A stretch of 64,000 bases of DNA from Magicicada septendecula. Lineage: Eukaryota; Arthropoda; Insecta; Hemiptera; Cicadidae. The notes below the pieces were generated by a model. That model did no database searches, was not told the DNA's origin, and saw only the letters and a list, made by a program, of their open reading frames with translations. Location: assembly GCA_034769895.1 (NCBI GenBank), contig CM068372.1, forward strand, positions 236,176,843 to 236,240,842, read 5' to 3'. This document shows positions 22,427 through 34,830 of this stretch, one piece after another. A program made the position numbers and the translations under genes. The first letter of the stretch is position 1, and every line of letters begins with the position of its first letter.

Positions 22427-24658
22427 AATTTGCACTGTAATAACACACAAAAATGGATGACACCCTTTCGTCAAGATACAATACAACAATTTGTTTTGAT
22501 TCAGTCACTAAAATCCGTTCTTGTTTTATTCGTAATGTAGTTCCAGAACACGTATAACGTACAACTCGCATGAAAGAAAAAATACTAATACAAACGAAAT
22601 AATCAAACACAACACATAACAGCACATTAAGCAGTATCATATTACAAATATTCGCACTGTTTCATCAGGTTTTTATTGTATGAATCCGTTAATTGTAATG
22701 ACATTCGTGACTTAATGTTAACATTAAAGTGACATAATAATACCTAGAATGAGTTAAACAAAAAGTTACTTACTAAATAATACACCGACATCACAAACCT
22801 AATTAATAAATCAATATGTAGGCGTGTGTATTGACATGCACCAGACGAACAAGAAACAACATTCTCCTATAGCTACAGTACATAAAATCGTCATCGCATG
22901 CACCGGTAAATCGTCTGTCTCTCTAACTACGGTATGTAATGTGCACTTAAGTACCTTCAGGTAGCAAATTCACCTGTCGTTACGTGTAATTTTCACTACA
23001 CTGAACCCACTTCCCCCGATGTTCCCTAAGAACATTTAAACTTCACTTTCCGTCACGCGCTGTCGTTAAGACCGTTTCCAACTTAACAAATCTCCACACA
23101 CTCTCTAACTCGAAATATTTCACATAACAGTTCAATACCTATAAATTATAACGTTTCAAAAATTACTTGCGTGCTCGCACACACACACACATTTATTTAT
23201 ATCGGTTCAAAATATCCTTCGACGTCTTCCGATTTATCGTCTTCCTTCAATTATAGCCTGTTGCACCCTGTGTCAGTGGTAAATCTCACACCACATTACG
23301 GACAGTGGGTACCACATTAAACCATGTGCAGTGACGACCTGCACTGTGGGAAGGGGTGTTGTGTTGTATGACAAGTTGAAGATGCCATAGTTGACAAGTA
23401 GGTCCGCTTATCTCAGCCATACCATTGTATTGCCCCAACAGAACGTACACGGAGTTGAATTCACTCAATCGTGAGCCGAATAAAGCACACAAAGCGAGCG
23501 CTTTTCCGATTCCTAACCTCCAATACCCAGCCACTAGTCGTCTTCTTATCCTCTTTCTTCAAATTTCGTTATCGCATTCCCACCAAATCCCCCCTCAAAC
23601 TTCCTCGAACCCTTCTTTTCCCTGGTGCCCTACGCACGACCTGTATTGGCAATTTAGTTAACAAGGAAATATATACCACGTTTATTTATGTTTTGTATCC
23701 TAAATTCTGTTTACCTACCGACACAAAAATAAAAAAATAAAAAACAATTTTTCTCAAACATTTGAAATCTTGGCCAATGAATGGTTGGTTAAATACCTTT
23801 ATCATCCTGCATATCGTTAATAGTTAACCACATGAGACGTTATCATTAGCAGAAGAAATTTAATTTGTTATTTTATCTGTAAAAAGTACAGCTAGATTTA
23901 GTTGTGACGTAAAAGTATTCATGATTTGTTTATTATTAAAAATTGTTAACAATTATCATAATAATTTCATTTCATTTGCAAAGCGTATAGAGATTTAGTT
24001 GAAAGTGAAAATGTTGATTTTATGTTGAAAATTGTCAGAACTGCTGAATATTAGGTTAATTATTTCACAATATTAATGACAATTGTTAATACTATATCTT
24101 CGTCATAATCATTGATGTGAATTAGGCTAGCTTAAAAAGGAGTATTTCAGTTTGGGTTAATTTTGGAATTCTGAGGATCTATTTTCTAGTATATGTTACT
24201 ATTAGTGTAGTCTGTATAAGGTTTCAGTGACTACACAATAAATACGTGACAAAAATTATTAGCTATAAGAGTTAATCGGACCTATGATAGATTGTTTTTT
24301 GTTGAATTAAATACATAACAAGGACCTTAATAAATATTAACATGTCACTGATCACAGTATGTGGCGAGCAGGTAATTCCTAGTGCTATGAATGTAATGAA
24401 TATTGAAAACTATAATAATGGGAATAATAACAAAGGTATTATAATAATTATTATTATTGTTCTTATTATTCTCGGTCTCGGTCAGTTGCGACGAAACAAC
24501 ATTTTTACCTATTCTTACGCGGTCAATTGCCCCCACACTTTCACTTACTGACCGAATCTGTCATTTAGAAGTCTTGCTATTCTGAATTTCGAAGAAATTT
24601 CAATTTTGCAACTTTCTATTTGTGCTAGTAACCTCATTCTTCCAATATTTTTGTTACG
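22427..24658. other. intergenic, nothing recognised
   Basis: Several short open frames overlap on both strands without family motifs. A (CA)n run lies near 23178-23190. No element boundaries were identified. Confidence 0.5.
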
Positions 24659-24688
24659 TTAGGTTAGGTCAGGTCAGGTTAGGATAGG
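24659..24688 (+). repeat. TTAGG-type interstitial repeat
   Basis: Six 5-base units in register: TTAGG, TTAGG, TCAGG, TCAGG, TTAGG, ATAGG. TTAGG is the common insect telomere unit, but such short internal runs are frequent in insect genomes. Confidence 0.75.
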
Positions 24689-25439
24689 AACGAATAGAAC
24701 TATAAAGTAATTTTGTATAATAACAATAATAATATAAAAATGCAATTGATCTCAATTGACTGGGTTCAAATTTCTACCTCGGTCGCAACTGACCGGGTTG
24801 TATACGATTATGTAGCAACTGACCACGATCCGTTATTATTGATCCTCGCCCAGTATTTGTAGTACTAGCAATACTAAAGCAATTGTCTGGATCTTGCGTC
24901 GTCGATCAGCTTCTGTTGTGGGAGTCCCATTATCTCTTGGACACTCCCGCGACCCTCCTTTCTTGAAATTCCTGCAGTTACTTTCAGAAGTTCATTTGTA
25001 TAATAGAGCGATTCCGTAATTTTTATTCCCCACATTTTAGAGCCGTTAACTTAGCGTGCTCTAGAACGCTGAGTATCCGTCTTTGTTGTCTTTTTTATAT
25101 TTGTTTGTTCCATATGACACACCCATTTACCGGACTTACTACCTTCCCGCCTTTCGTGTATCTTTCTCACGGTGTCCAAACTTCCGTCTTCTGTAAATTT
25201 TCGTTCCAAGTAATTGTAGTTCAAGCGCCTCTCTACATATTAACCACTGTCTATAATAAAATCCTGGTGTTGTCCACCAGTAAATATTCACAACACTACT
25301 GTTTCAGACGTTACAAGTTGTTTAACTTTCAACTGTATTTCTTAGGAAAGTGGCGCGCGTTACCACAACAACTCGCAGTAGGTCTATCTTCGGAACGTTA
25401 TATGTAAGATGAAAATGCAGCTGAGAACTGAAATAAAAT
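24689..25439. other. intergenic, nothing recognised
   Basis: Contains CGGTCGCAACTGACC-like words near 24780 that complement GGTCAGTTGCGACG near 24480, perhaps an old inverted repeat. No gene. Confidence 0.4.
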
Positions 25440-27250
25440 TCACAGACAGGTAAATATAATAAATAGAAATAGCGGGAAACAAAATAAAGAAACAAACAGT
25501 AGTATGAATAAGGGGAACATAGACAAACTTTCTAGATTAATTAGAAAATATTGTGGAGAAATACGTCCACAACGTCCTAGGATAAAAAAAAAATATGGAG
25601 AATTATAAAGATCAAGATAAAGTAAATAGAGGAAAATAATACATAATGAATCTTTGCGGTGAAGAGGAATTATGCTCTGAAGAAGAAATGGAAAGCAACG
25701 ACGGAAGCCTCTATAACAGGGATGAATTTGACAAAACGTTTAGAGATCGCTGAATGGTAAAATCCCAGGTGTGACGGAATTCCATTTGAACTTTAAAAAC
25801 AAATGACTGGAAACACTAAGGTTAAGTTGTTTACGCAAATAACAAGAGTGCTTGTATCGGTCAGAATAACTTCCAGAATAAAGAGCAATTATAATACTAC
25901 AACTAAAGAAAGCTATAATCTGTAAAGAATATCGTCCCTTAGTTCATTACCCCATGCACCAAAGCTAATTTTTAAAATTTATATGACTGAAACACGTAAT
26001 AATCTCGCAAAGGAGCAGTTTGGGATTAGTAAAAACGCAGACACAAGGAGCTTTCATCCGACTGCTTATGGCTGTTGAAAAAATTGAAACGCTTGAATAG
26101 GCCAGTGATCTTAACCTTTGTTCACTTGAAGAAATGTCAATGTGACTTCAAATAAATTACTTGACAGTTCTTAAAGACATCGGTCATGGGTTCAGGGTTG
26201 AAAAGACTCCATTATATATAATTTTTCTCTACATCTTATTTACTTTAGGTGATTTTAAGTTTTTTAGCCATAATTCTTTCCCGTACGTCCCCATAATATT
26301 TTCTACTTACCTTATAACGTTATATAGGTTCCACTTCATACTGCCGATTACTTCAGTGCTTATGTTCTTTACATGTTACAGTACGCAAATAATGTACTGT
26401 ATAAGGATCAGATAAGGAAAGGAGGACTAAAACAAGACTGTGCCGCGTCACCGCTGCTGCTCCACGCAGACTAAGCGCTGAGTAATTCTGGAACCCAAAC
26501 GTTTCCATAGTAGTAAAATAGTAGGTGAAATAATCTACATACGCCAGATTTGTAAATGATATTACGTAGCTCACTCCACATTCAGTACATCAGAGATGTA
26601 GCGTCTGCATTGGTAATATTTTGGTTGAAAATGAACATAAAGAAAACACAAGTTATGTCAAAACCGGATAAGACACTTGTCAAATTAAGCGCATTAGAAA
26701 TTTTGTGATCGTCTGTTCCTTCGCTAAGTGGCAAATTATTCTAATTACCGTATCGTAAACATCTGAGGATACCATGTAAGATAATATGTTGTATTTTTTT
26801 TAATGACAAGAACAAACTGTTACTTCGACTATTGTATTAATTTGTTTTCCAAGTCAAGAGATAAAGGAAAGTTAAGTTAAAGGAAAGGGTATTCACGGAA
26901 TGAATCTTCTGCGTTCTGAAATTCTAGGCTTACGTAAACCACGAAAGAGTGTGGGCTAACATAGCAATACATCAACACAGATTTAGCAGGTGACCAATCT
27001 TTAGAACGGAAACAATTTTAGGAGAGTAAACGTAAGGAGTGAAATATTAAATAATGGAACTCCATACGGTATAACCCCTTAGCGGAAAGTGAGGGTGATC
27101 TATTAGACAAGCTGACGTTTGTGGAAAGGAGATTCGAAGATTTGAAATGAAAATGAACGGAAAGTAAACTAAAGTGATGATACTCACCGCGCAGGTAAAA
27201 CTAGGAGGTATGAAGGTGAGGCAGTAACACTGACGTTCATATACCTCAGT
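25440..27250 (+). pseudogene. heavily decayed LINE reverse transcriptase (RTE-like)
   Basis: No long open frame remains, but ordered blocks can still be read. KEYR-like text followed by SSLPHAPKLIFKIYMTETR occurs near 25920-25997, and AKEQFGISKN near 26006-26035, matching the CKEYRPISL...EEQFGFRKG region. GGLKQDCAASPLL near 26419-26460 matches GVRQGCPLSPLL. MNIKKTQVMS near 26631-26660 matches the block after the catalytic palm. The palm YADD itself appears degraded (FVNDI, near 26546). Dozens of stops and shifts mark this as one of the oldest coding relics in the window. Ends are not defined. Confidence 0.65.
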
Positions 27251-29296
27251 AGCAAGAGTTTTATATGGTGGAGATCCATATAAAAAACTAAATCTAGGAT
27301 AACAGTTCTGTCCTATTCGACATATTCAAAATTTAACAAGCTAACCAAGAAACTGGGAGACCAAAACTTCGGTAATTGAAAAACAGTAAAAATGTCTTGT
27401 AATAGGAAACTCTAGTTTGAAGCTCTCAATAAGTGAAACCTATTAAAAGTTAAAACGATAGTCCACGACATCGTAACATATCAAGATCTCATTTTAATAA
27501 TTCTGTGTGTTCTCCATTGGAAATCTGCTAATATTCTCGCAAATGGTACATTCTGGAGACACTGTTCTGCTTCACTTTCTCAACTGAAAATTCAACACTG
27601 AAACCGTCATGCTGTTGAATTTTTCTTCTATATTTCTTAAATTTCTAAGCTTTCGTTTAGCGATTAGTAATAAAGTATCCCTCGTAACTGGCATGTCCTA
27701 TCTAAATTCCTAAAACAGACTACTTCCTTACTGTTTGCACGTTTCAATCCCTTCATTCTTCTTGACCTTCTTGACTTCCATATGTCAAGTGTTATCAACC
27801 TTTTCGACCCCACGTCTACAGGATTGTTTCTTTTTTTTTTTAATAGTAATCATGCCGCCATTATTCATAGGAAAGCACGAGGTTAATAATATTCGTAGAT
27901 TGGTTAATACGCTTACTTCCTCCATTACTTTATGAATGAACAGCACACTAAACTTGGAACATAGCCCTGGAGAAGTTTCCTAATTAGTGCTGAGCGGACG
28001 GCACAGTAGGGGTTGGGAAAACTTTTGAAATTATTTACTGTTTGGGGTCAGACATGGAATTCCTCATCCCCGCCTACCACCCGGCGATGATAAATTTCGT
28101 GGCTTTCCCATCTAACCACATGACTGAAAAAGGTTTCAGTACACTAGGCGAGTCAATAAAACTGTGAGAGTCGATAAAGATATTTCACCCAAGTCGCCCA
28201 AGATTGATGTCTACGAATATAAAGCCTGCAAGCTAAGAGACGCGAACACTGAAAATACCCATTGACTTTATGTTCGCCATTAACTCGAGTATTTCCCATA
28301 TACACTTTATATAACGTATCAAGATTCACTCTTTATCTCACTTAGTGTATATTCTGCAACGCAAAAGCGTATTCAAATTTTTCTCTCCGGTTTTAATTGA
28401 AGCAATTAGTCTCTTAGCATTTTTCACTTGATACAACACTGATTTCTGTAAATCAATCTTGCTCATATTGTAATGTCCGCTACGAACAAATTTCAGTAAA
28501 CGGAAGCTTCTATTTCATTTTCATAAATACGACAAGGTTATTTTACAAGACTTATTATGATTGGTCAACTTCGAAATTGTATTCTTCAGTGGGTATACAG
28601 AAGAGCCTTGGCTAGTAATCTTTGAAGCATAACACACTAACTACTCCGCGAATATAAATAATATCCAAATTATTCAAACTTACGTTTCGTGACGTTCCTT
28701 CAAAGATTAACAACAAATTAGGCCGGTTGCAACCGCAACCCGTATGACAGATCACACATAATTAATTTCTTACGCCAGTGTATGGAATTAATTTCTTGCC
28801 AAGTGTATCGTATTCTTACGCCTATCGTATGCCTATTCTTCAAGGCATACGATAGGCTGTACAACAAAATTTTCAACGGTTAAAAAACTTGAACCTATAT
28901 TAATTAAATAGTAATCTGTTACAACATACGATACCGTTAAAATATTAAAATAAAGAAACTTTTTCTTTACGTCTCGTCCACTACCAAATTTCTCCACGAA
29001 CAATGAGTTACATAAACGTGGACCCGAGAGAAGAAAGAATTAACTCTTACTTGAGACATCTGAGATTCGGACGATTGTCGGAATTTTAGAACAGTGGAAT
29101 AAATTATTCCATGAAATCGACAGGCACTACTTTTATTAACAATTATAAAACAGTCACTGTCACATTACAATAGTTCAACTAGACAAACAATTAAAAGAAT
29201 ATGTATTACACATAAATATTAACAATCACCAAGAAAAATCACTAATCAGCACTGTCATAAAACTTTACTAATATGCTCTTTAATAGTTTGCACAAA

Positions 29297-29298
<2 letters not shown>
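27251..29298. other. intergenic; one element end and one hairpin
   Basis: At 28143-28157 lies ACTAGGCGAGTCAAT, identical to the left end of the element at 34833. A 14-bp perfect hairpin lies at 28821-28856. No gene is recognised. Confidence 0.5.
28821..28856. repeat. 14-bp perfect hairpin
   Basis: CCTATCGTATGCCT pairs with AGGCATACGATAGG across an 8-base loop. Related CGTAT/ATACG words lie just upstream (28806) and downstream (28925). Confidence 0.85.

Positions 29299-29344
<46 letters not shown>
29299..29344. repeat. poly-T run: poly-A tail of the reverse-strand LINE
   Basis: Forty-six consecutive T mark the 3' end of the LINE at 29345-30790 on the reverse strand. The exact length may be affected by sequencing or assembly. 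Confidence 0.9.
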
Positions 29345-29345
<1 letters not shown>

Positions 29346-29899
29346 AGACCGACCAGTATGGTCGGACTCGGGCTGTTTTGGAGACGAGCTCCCTTCAGCC
29401 GTGCGGGCAAGGGGTTTTTTGGGAGACGTACGCCAGACGACCGGAGCGCAGAGAAGGTGGAGGCACTTAGTTGAGAGAGTACTGTGTGTAGGTAGTATTG
29501 TGTGAGGTGTAGTGTGTAGCCATATACAAGCGGGAGAGGTAGATGGATGTGGCCGTTATGATTGTACTGGGGCATCTGTATTTATTCAGTTTATTTCTTC
29601 ATGTTTTTCTGCGACGTTCTTGCAGGGGGGGGGGCCAAGACTGGGACGTGTGACGCTGGTCGCCAAAGCTGTTGGGTGGCGACAGGGAGCCGTCAAGGGA
29701 GGCGGAAGGAACAGATTCGGGTTATGTGCGGGGACGTAAGTGTGGGGAACTAGAGTGTGTGTTTACAGTGGTGAAGTGAAGAGAGTGTGGGGGAGTGTTA
29801 TCATGTGTTGATTATTGAGGCTGCATTTGCTTTAGGAAGACAGGTCGCTACTGCCGGGGAGAGATAAGTCCTTGGCGGGGAAATGGTATGTGTTACTGC

Positions 29900-30715
29900 T
29901 TAAGCAGGTCTGTGTCGTTGACGCCGGCGTGGTTGGAGGCGAGGGGGAGGACCATTGGCTATTGCGAGGAGGCGATTTAGTAAGTAGGAAGGTCGGGTTG
30001 TATTGCGGGTGTTTCTATTAATTGACGGGACTATCGTTTGTATGGAATTGCGGCGGGAGGCTGTGCGGGAATACTTCCAGTTGAGTTTAATAAGGAAGGA
30101 ATCAAGGTCAGGGAAGCGGGTGTTAAGCGCATACAGGGCGGCATTGGAAGTCTTCGTCAGGCGTGGTCGGCGGTATATGAGTCGTAGGGCCCGTCGTTCT
30201 GTGATACGGTGGAGATCGAGGTAGGCTGGAGAGGCAGTAAGGAGAACTGGGTGTGCATATGTGAGGACGGGTCGGATACAAGTAGTATAGATGCGGCCTA
30301 GTAAGTCGCTGGAGCAGTGGTTTAGTCGGCTGAGGGTTCTGAGAGAACGGAGGCGGGTACGGGCGATGGCTGTTGTGCGTTTGATGTGTGGTCGCCAGGT
30401 AAGTTTGGAGTCGAGCGTGACGCCCAGATATTGGCAATCACGCTTCGGGGGTACTGACGATGGGCCAACGCGGACGGGCGTTGTATAGAAATGCGACATG
30501 TTGCGTCCAGTGGAGTTGAAAACACAGAGTTGGGTCTTGTCCGCGTTTAAAGATATTCGCCAAGTGTTGCAGTAGGCGAAGAAAGGTTCTAGGATTTGTT
30601 GCAATTTGATAGGGATCTGCCGGTGTGCGCCTGCTGAGACCCAGTAGGCAGTATCGTCGGCGTACTGGGCTAGGCCTGCAGATGGGTAGGGTAGAGTACG
30701 CGGGGGGGAGGGGTA
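29900..30715 (-). pseudogene. LINE reverse transcriptase C-terminal half
   Basis: Reverse-strand frame open from about 30715 to the stop at 29900-29902. It carries the catalytic motif YADDTAYWV (about 30650-30664), then LNADKTQLCVF, CQYLGVTLDSKLTWRPHI, RPVLTYAHPV and RRALRLIYRRPRL. These are the palm and thumb blocks of jockey/I-clade LINEs. Upstream, the VPLLYIIFTKD block is in another frame, with the break at the C/G run near 30692-30700. The N-terminal RT, endonuclease and ORF1 are missing. Being truncated, it would be dead on arrival. The tail is rich in Arg, His and Pro. Confidence 0.88.
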
Positions 30716-30790
30716 TCTTTCGTAAAGATGATATAGAGTAGCGGTACTGAATTCATCGCTGTCTGTGTTTATATAGCCCAGCCATGGTCA

Positions 30791-32525
30791 GCTGTAGCAT
30801 AAAAAAAAACATGTTCCCAGATGTTTCTACATTAATGGCGGGGGTTAGGAATGTGAGAGGCGCGTACTCGTTCTGCCAGAAGACATTGGTGTACTTGCTG
30901 ATTCAGCTTAACGTTACAATATACTGTGACTACGAATCAGAAAGCGAATAAAGAATTAGAATGTGATGGAGAAAAAATACAATTGTTGGATGGTTTTTCC
31001 ACTTGTGCGATAGGGCTGAGAAAGTTGTTACTGAAGGGAACCACGGTATCATATTTTAAGTTTTCTAATAAGCATCATGAAACTTGTTTTGTTGAGAAGA
31101 CCGGGTTTCTTACAAAAGAAGTTACCAAATAAATTAAATAACGAAACACGTCCTCCTGAATTGGCCAAGTGGACCTAACAAAGGTAGACTGAAATAAACA
31201 CAAACAATATCACGTCTCAAATCAACTCACTTTCTCCAGTTTACGGATAAAAAATTAACTTTATTAACATACCGACTAAAATTAAAATTTAATACAGTAA
31301 CATGTAACACTAATGTGAATTAAACTAACTTCCTCAGCCAGTGTCACGAGAATATCACTCTTTGGAAAGAATACCGGCATCTGGTCCTGACCTTACAAAC
31401 TAAACTAAACAGGAAGTGTTTTGGATAAGATTAGGGGAAGAGCGAACGACATTTGGCTGTACTGTTGATTGTAACAAGTAGAGTGGAAGACACAAAATGA
31501 CTCAAAAGATGTGGATTTTGAACCGAACTCGGAGGAGGCAACATTAGTCAGAAGAAAGTGGCAGAAAACCTGTTGTGTGATCTCGTGTGAAGCGGACAAC
31601 AAGAAGTATTTGGGCACAAAGTAATTACTAATTAATCTTGTGTCTTGCCATCTCAAAAATGTACAGAAATAAAAAGAGACAAATACATAATTAAATAGTA
31701 TTCACATACTTCACACATTCTTGATAAAATGTCCCCACAGACTTACATTTGTATTAATGGCAAGGCAACTGGCTACCAATATATAAAATTATAATTAGCG
31801 AGGGAATTCTTCTCTCAATAAAATGACAACGCACTTATTTAATAATGAGTACAAGTAAATTCATTATTGTAAAACGATCAAAACTTCTACAGAATGAACT
31901 CTTGCAATTTTAACGGTTAATTAAGTCAGCAGATTATTCGCCTTTGTTAAGACGCTAATTACACTCGCTACTGGCAAAAATTAAAACTTGACGCCTGAAT
32001 TTCGTTTCCACTACAATGTTCTTATTGCCTCCACCCGTTTTCGACAAAATTACCTTCAATTAATCTCCACTTTACAATACGAAACTTACGTCGCTGGATT
32101 CCTTCAATTGTTACACCCAGTTACATTATTGTTTCTGTGTTCGAAGTGGTAACGATTATGATCGCACGAGAAACATAAAGGAAAGGAAAGTTTCCAAGTT
32201 TGAAATTTGTACGGTAAACATGTTATTCAAAAATTTATCTCCCATATATTTCCCACAAGGCCAACATAATTGCGTTGACACATATTACGCCCAAAACAAC
32301 AACATGCGAGAAATAGCCCTGCAACCACTAAAAATTGCAAACACAGGAACGCACACACAAGAATGTATAATAAATGATAGCGCAAATTTCTTCTATAGCA
32401 TTGTCTTTGAAAATACGAAACAGTAGATTCATTAAATTACTGAAAGTATTTACAAAATAACAAAAGACTCACTTTACGAGATCAAAAATTATTTCCTAAT
32501 GCAAACTTTAGAAAAATATACAAAT
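30791..32525. other. intergenic, nothing recognised
   Basis: Only short open frames without family motifs (for example 30926-31132 and 31405-31656). No element ends found. Confidence 0.5.
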
Positions 32526-32765
32526 TTCTATGTGTGAAATGTTCGTCAAATATTAACTACTTCTGCAAGTAATATTACTGTTGTATTTTCTCCTGCCGTA
32601 CGTTTCACTGATCGCATTAGTATCATCAGAGGATTACAAATTTTATCAGTTTATAATCCTCTGATGATGCTGATGTGATCAGTGAAACGTGGGTCAAGAG
32701 AAAATACAATAATAATTTTACTTGCAGAAATAGTTAAAATTTGAAGAACATTTTACACTGTAGAA
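32526..32765. repeat. imperfect palindrome, arms about 110-120 bases
   Basis: The two arms are imperfect complements centred near 32645. Matching pieces include CGTTTCACTGATC with GATCAGTGAAACG, CAGAGGATTA with TAATCCTCTG, GTATTTTCTC with GAGAAAATAC, and CTGCAAGTAA with TTACTTGCAG. This is a foldback or MITE-like unit. No TSD was fixed. Confidence 0.85.
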
Positions 32766-33179
32766 AACTGCAAAAAATATTTAAGAGTTACTTACAAAAT
32801 GATGATAAATTTCTATGTGTATTTATATGACTTTAAATATGCGATCCATATTTTACAATTTACTTCGTAATATTCTGTGGTCCTTACCAAGTGAAAACAC
32901 TACGACCAGTATGTAAAGAGAACCACTTCTGTAGCTGGGGGAAGCGGAATATCAAACATTCCATGACCATGCAAATAAACTTCCCGCTTTAATAACTGCC
33001 GAATACGCTTCGTATGTTTCATACAGGGTCAAGCTTTTACAATTTGATGAAAACACGTGCTTGGTAACCGACAAACACGCTCACATACAACGCTACCGCC
33101 CACGCCAGAACGTCCGATCAGACTGGAACAACAGGCTGGAAATATGATCGTCTCAAACGCGAACTTTTCACTCCCTATT

Positions 33180-33496
33180 AGATGTTAACCCATTTTTTGG
33201 ACCCTAGTGTCCCAAAATTTTCAAATTTTCGAAAAACTAACACTACATTCATATTTTGATTCAAATTCCCTTTAATTTGGTACCGAACATGGAGTTTTGC
33301 GATTTTTCGCAATTCCGATCCTCACGTTTTGCATCTCGCACCCACTCTATTTTCCGAGGTATCAATCTCAAAAACAATTGGGCTGTGTAGAATAAAAGTA
33401 TAGACACGCATCGTAAGTTTTCGAAAACCGGTTGAGGCACTCAAAAGTTATCGTGAGACATTAAATAGACAGACAGACAGACAAATGCCAAATGAT
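33180..33496. repeat. dispersed-repeat tail with (CAGA)n
   Basis: Phrases such as TTTTCGAAAACCGGTTGAG and TTATCGTGAGACATTAAA followed by four to five CAGA units resemble the 3' ends of RTE-like elements that finish in short tandem repeats. Family is not certain. Confidence 0.45.
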
Positions 33497-34830
33497 CTAA
33501 TTAAAACTGAGAGCTCGCTTCGTTTGATCAATAATCTGAGGATGCTATCATAGTTGTAAGGTTTCCGATCTTATCGGATTGAACTTCAAGGATAACACTG
33601 CACCAACCTAGTGGCCTAAATGTGACACGCTTAAGTTCTGGTTCCGCACCTCAGAAGACAGAATTGTTACTCAATGAGGTTCCCTGACATCCTGTAGGAC
33701 GATTGATAGCATGCGTAGGTGCAAATGGAGGAATCCATACTGTGGCTCTCGTACTTTGATTATACACCCCCTCCCTATTAAGTTACATGGAATTTTTATC
33801 ATTACACTAATATTTAAGAAATCATTACTCCCAACAAATTTTTCCGTCACGGATACACATAACGCTTCCTCGTATCCAGGGAGAAAAGAATTTATAAATT
33901 CACTTTCAGCTTGTACTTATAACGATGGTCTGGCACAGACAAAACGGGTCACACATCCGTAAACGTGCCAGACTTGTACAGACTCACCTAAGTTGAGCCC
34001 CGCCAAGAACAAAACATATTTTGAAGCCTACAAGCACTCGTCGAAGTCAATCAAAACACGATATGTTTAAATCAATGTCAGATTGACAGCGAGAAAAATA
34101 ACCGACATCCGTCCGCCTTGACTCGTCTGTTGTTGCCTCGTTTGAATAACACGCCAACGATCGTGTTGTGTCTATTTGTTGCTGGTCTCGTCGGTAAGGT
34201 ATTTTGATACCAACAAATGAAAGAACCTAAACATTTTGAACACCAGAGGTGTACTGTTAACCAAAAAGAATGTACTCGTTAATACATTTGGCCACTAAAA
34301 CAGCAGCCATTGGGTTGCAGGCTGAAACTGCATGACAAGCGTCGTCAACCTTTAATTTACAGTCAACACAGAAAATTCCGATTAATCGGATACGACAACT
34401 TTTTACTTGTTCGAGATACATACGTTCCCTTCCTATCTTAAAATACAACGCATAAATTGTGTGCCAAATTTAAAAACTAATTACTTTATGGTAACGCTTT
34501 GTAGTTAATACAACAGTACTTTAAAACGACTTCTCCAGCATTTCGTGTTACTGTCACATTGTTGCCAACAATCGAAAATTAAAATTGGGTCGATTTTCAC
34601 TTTCAATAAAGCAGATACAATATCTTCGCGCTTCTTCACACGCCGGGGCTGGGCTTCTGTTGAACACATAGCTGCTCTAGGAAAGATCTGAAAAAACAGT
34701 CACCACAACATTCACATGTAGAGCACAAACTCACGAAAGAAAATAAATTCGGGGCAACGAAACGATAATACTTCTACTTCACATCCAAATTATAACAAAT
34801 ATTATTCCAAATTTAATTATTATTATAGTC
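33497..34830. other. intergenic, nothing recognised
   Basis: AT-rich with short open frames lacking motifs. Confidence 0.5.

Larger units (their letters stand above)
29299..30790 (-). mobile_element. 5'-truncated jockey/I-like LINE with poly-A tail
   Basis: GC-rich sequence on the reverse strand runs from a broken reverse-transcriptase palm to a long poly-A tail. It is distinctly richer in G+C than its surroundings, which suggests a comparatively recent copy. The 5' boundary near 30790 is approximate. No flanking duplication could be fixed because the left flank runs into the poly-T. Confidence 0.85.

Noticed and set aside
23425..23740. Overlapping forward open frames
   Set aside because: Two frames over the same DNA with low-complexity Pro/Ser content; neither resembles a family.
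31405..31656. 83-codon reverse frame as a gene
   Set aside because: No recognisable domain; surrounded by non-coding AT-rich sequence.
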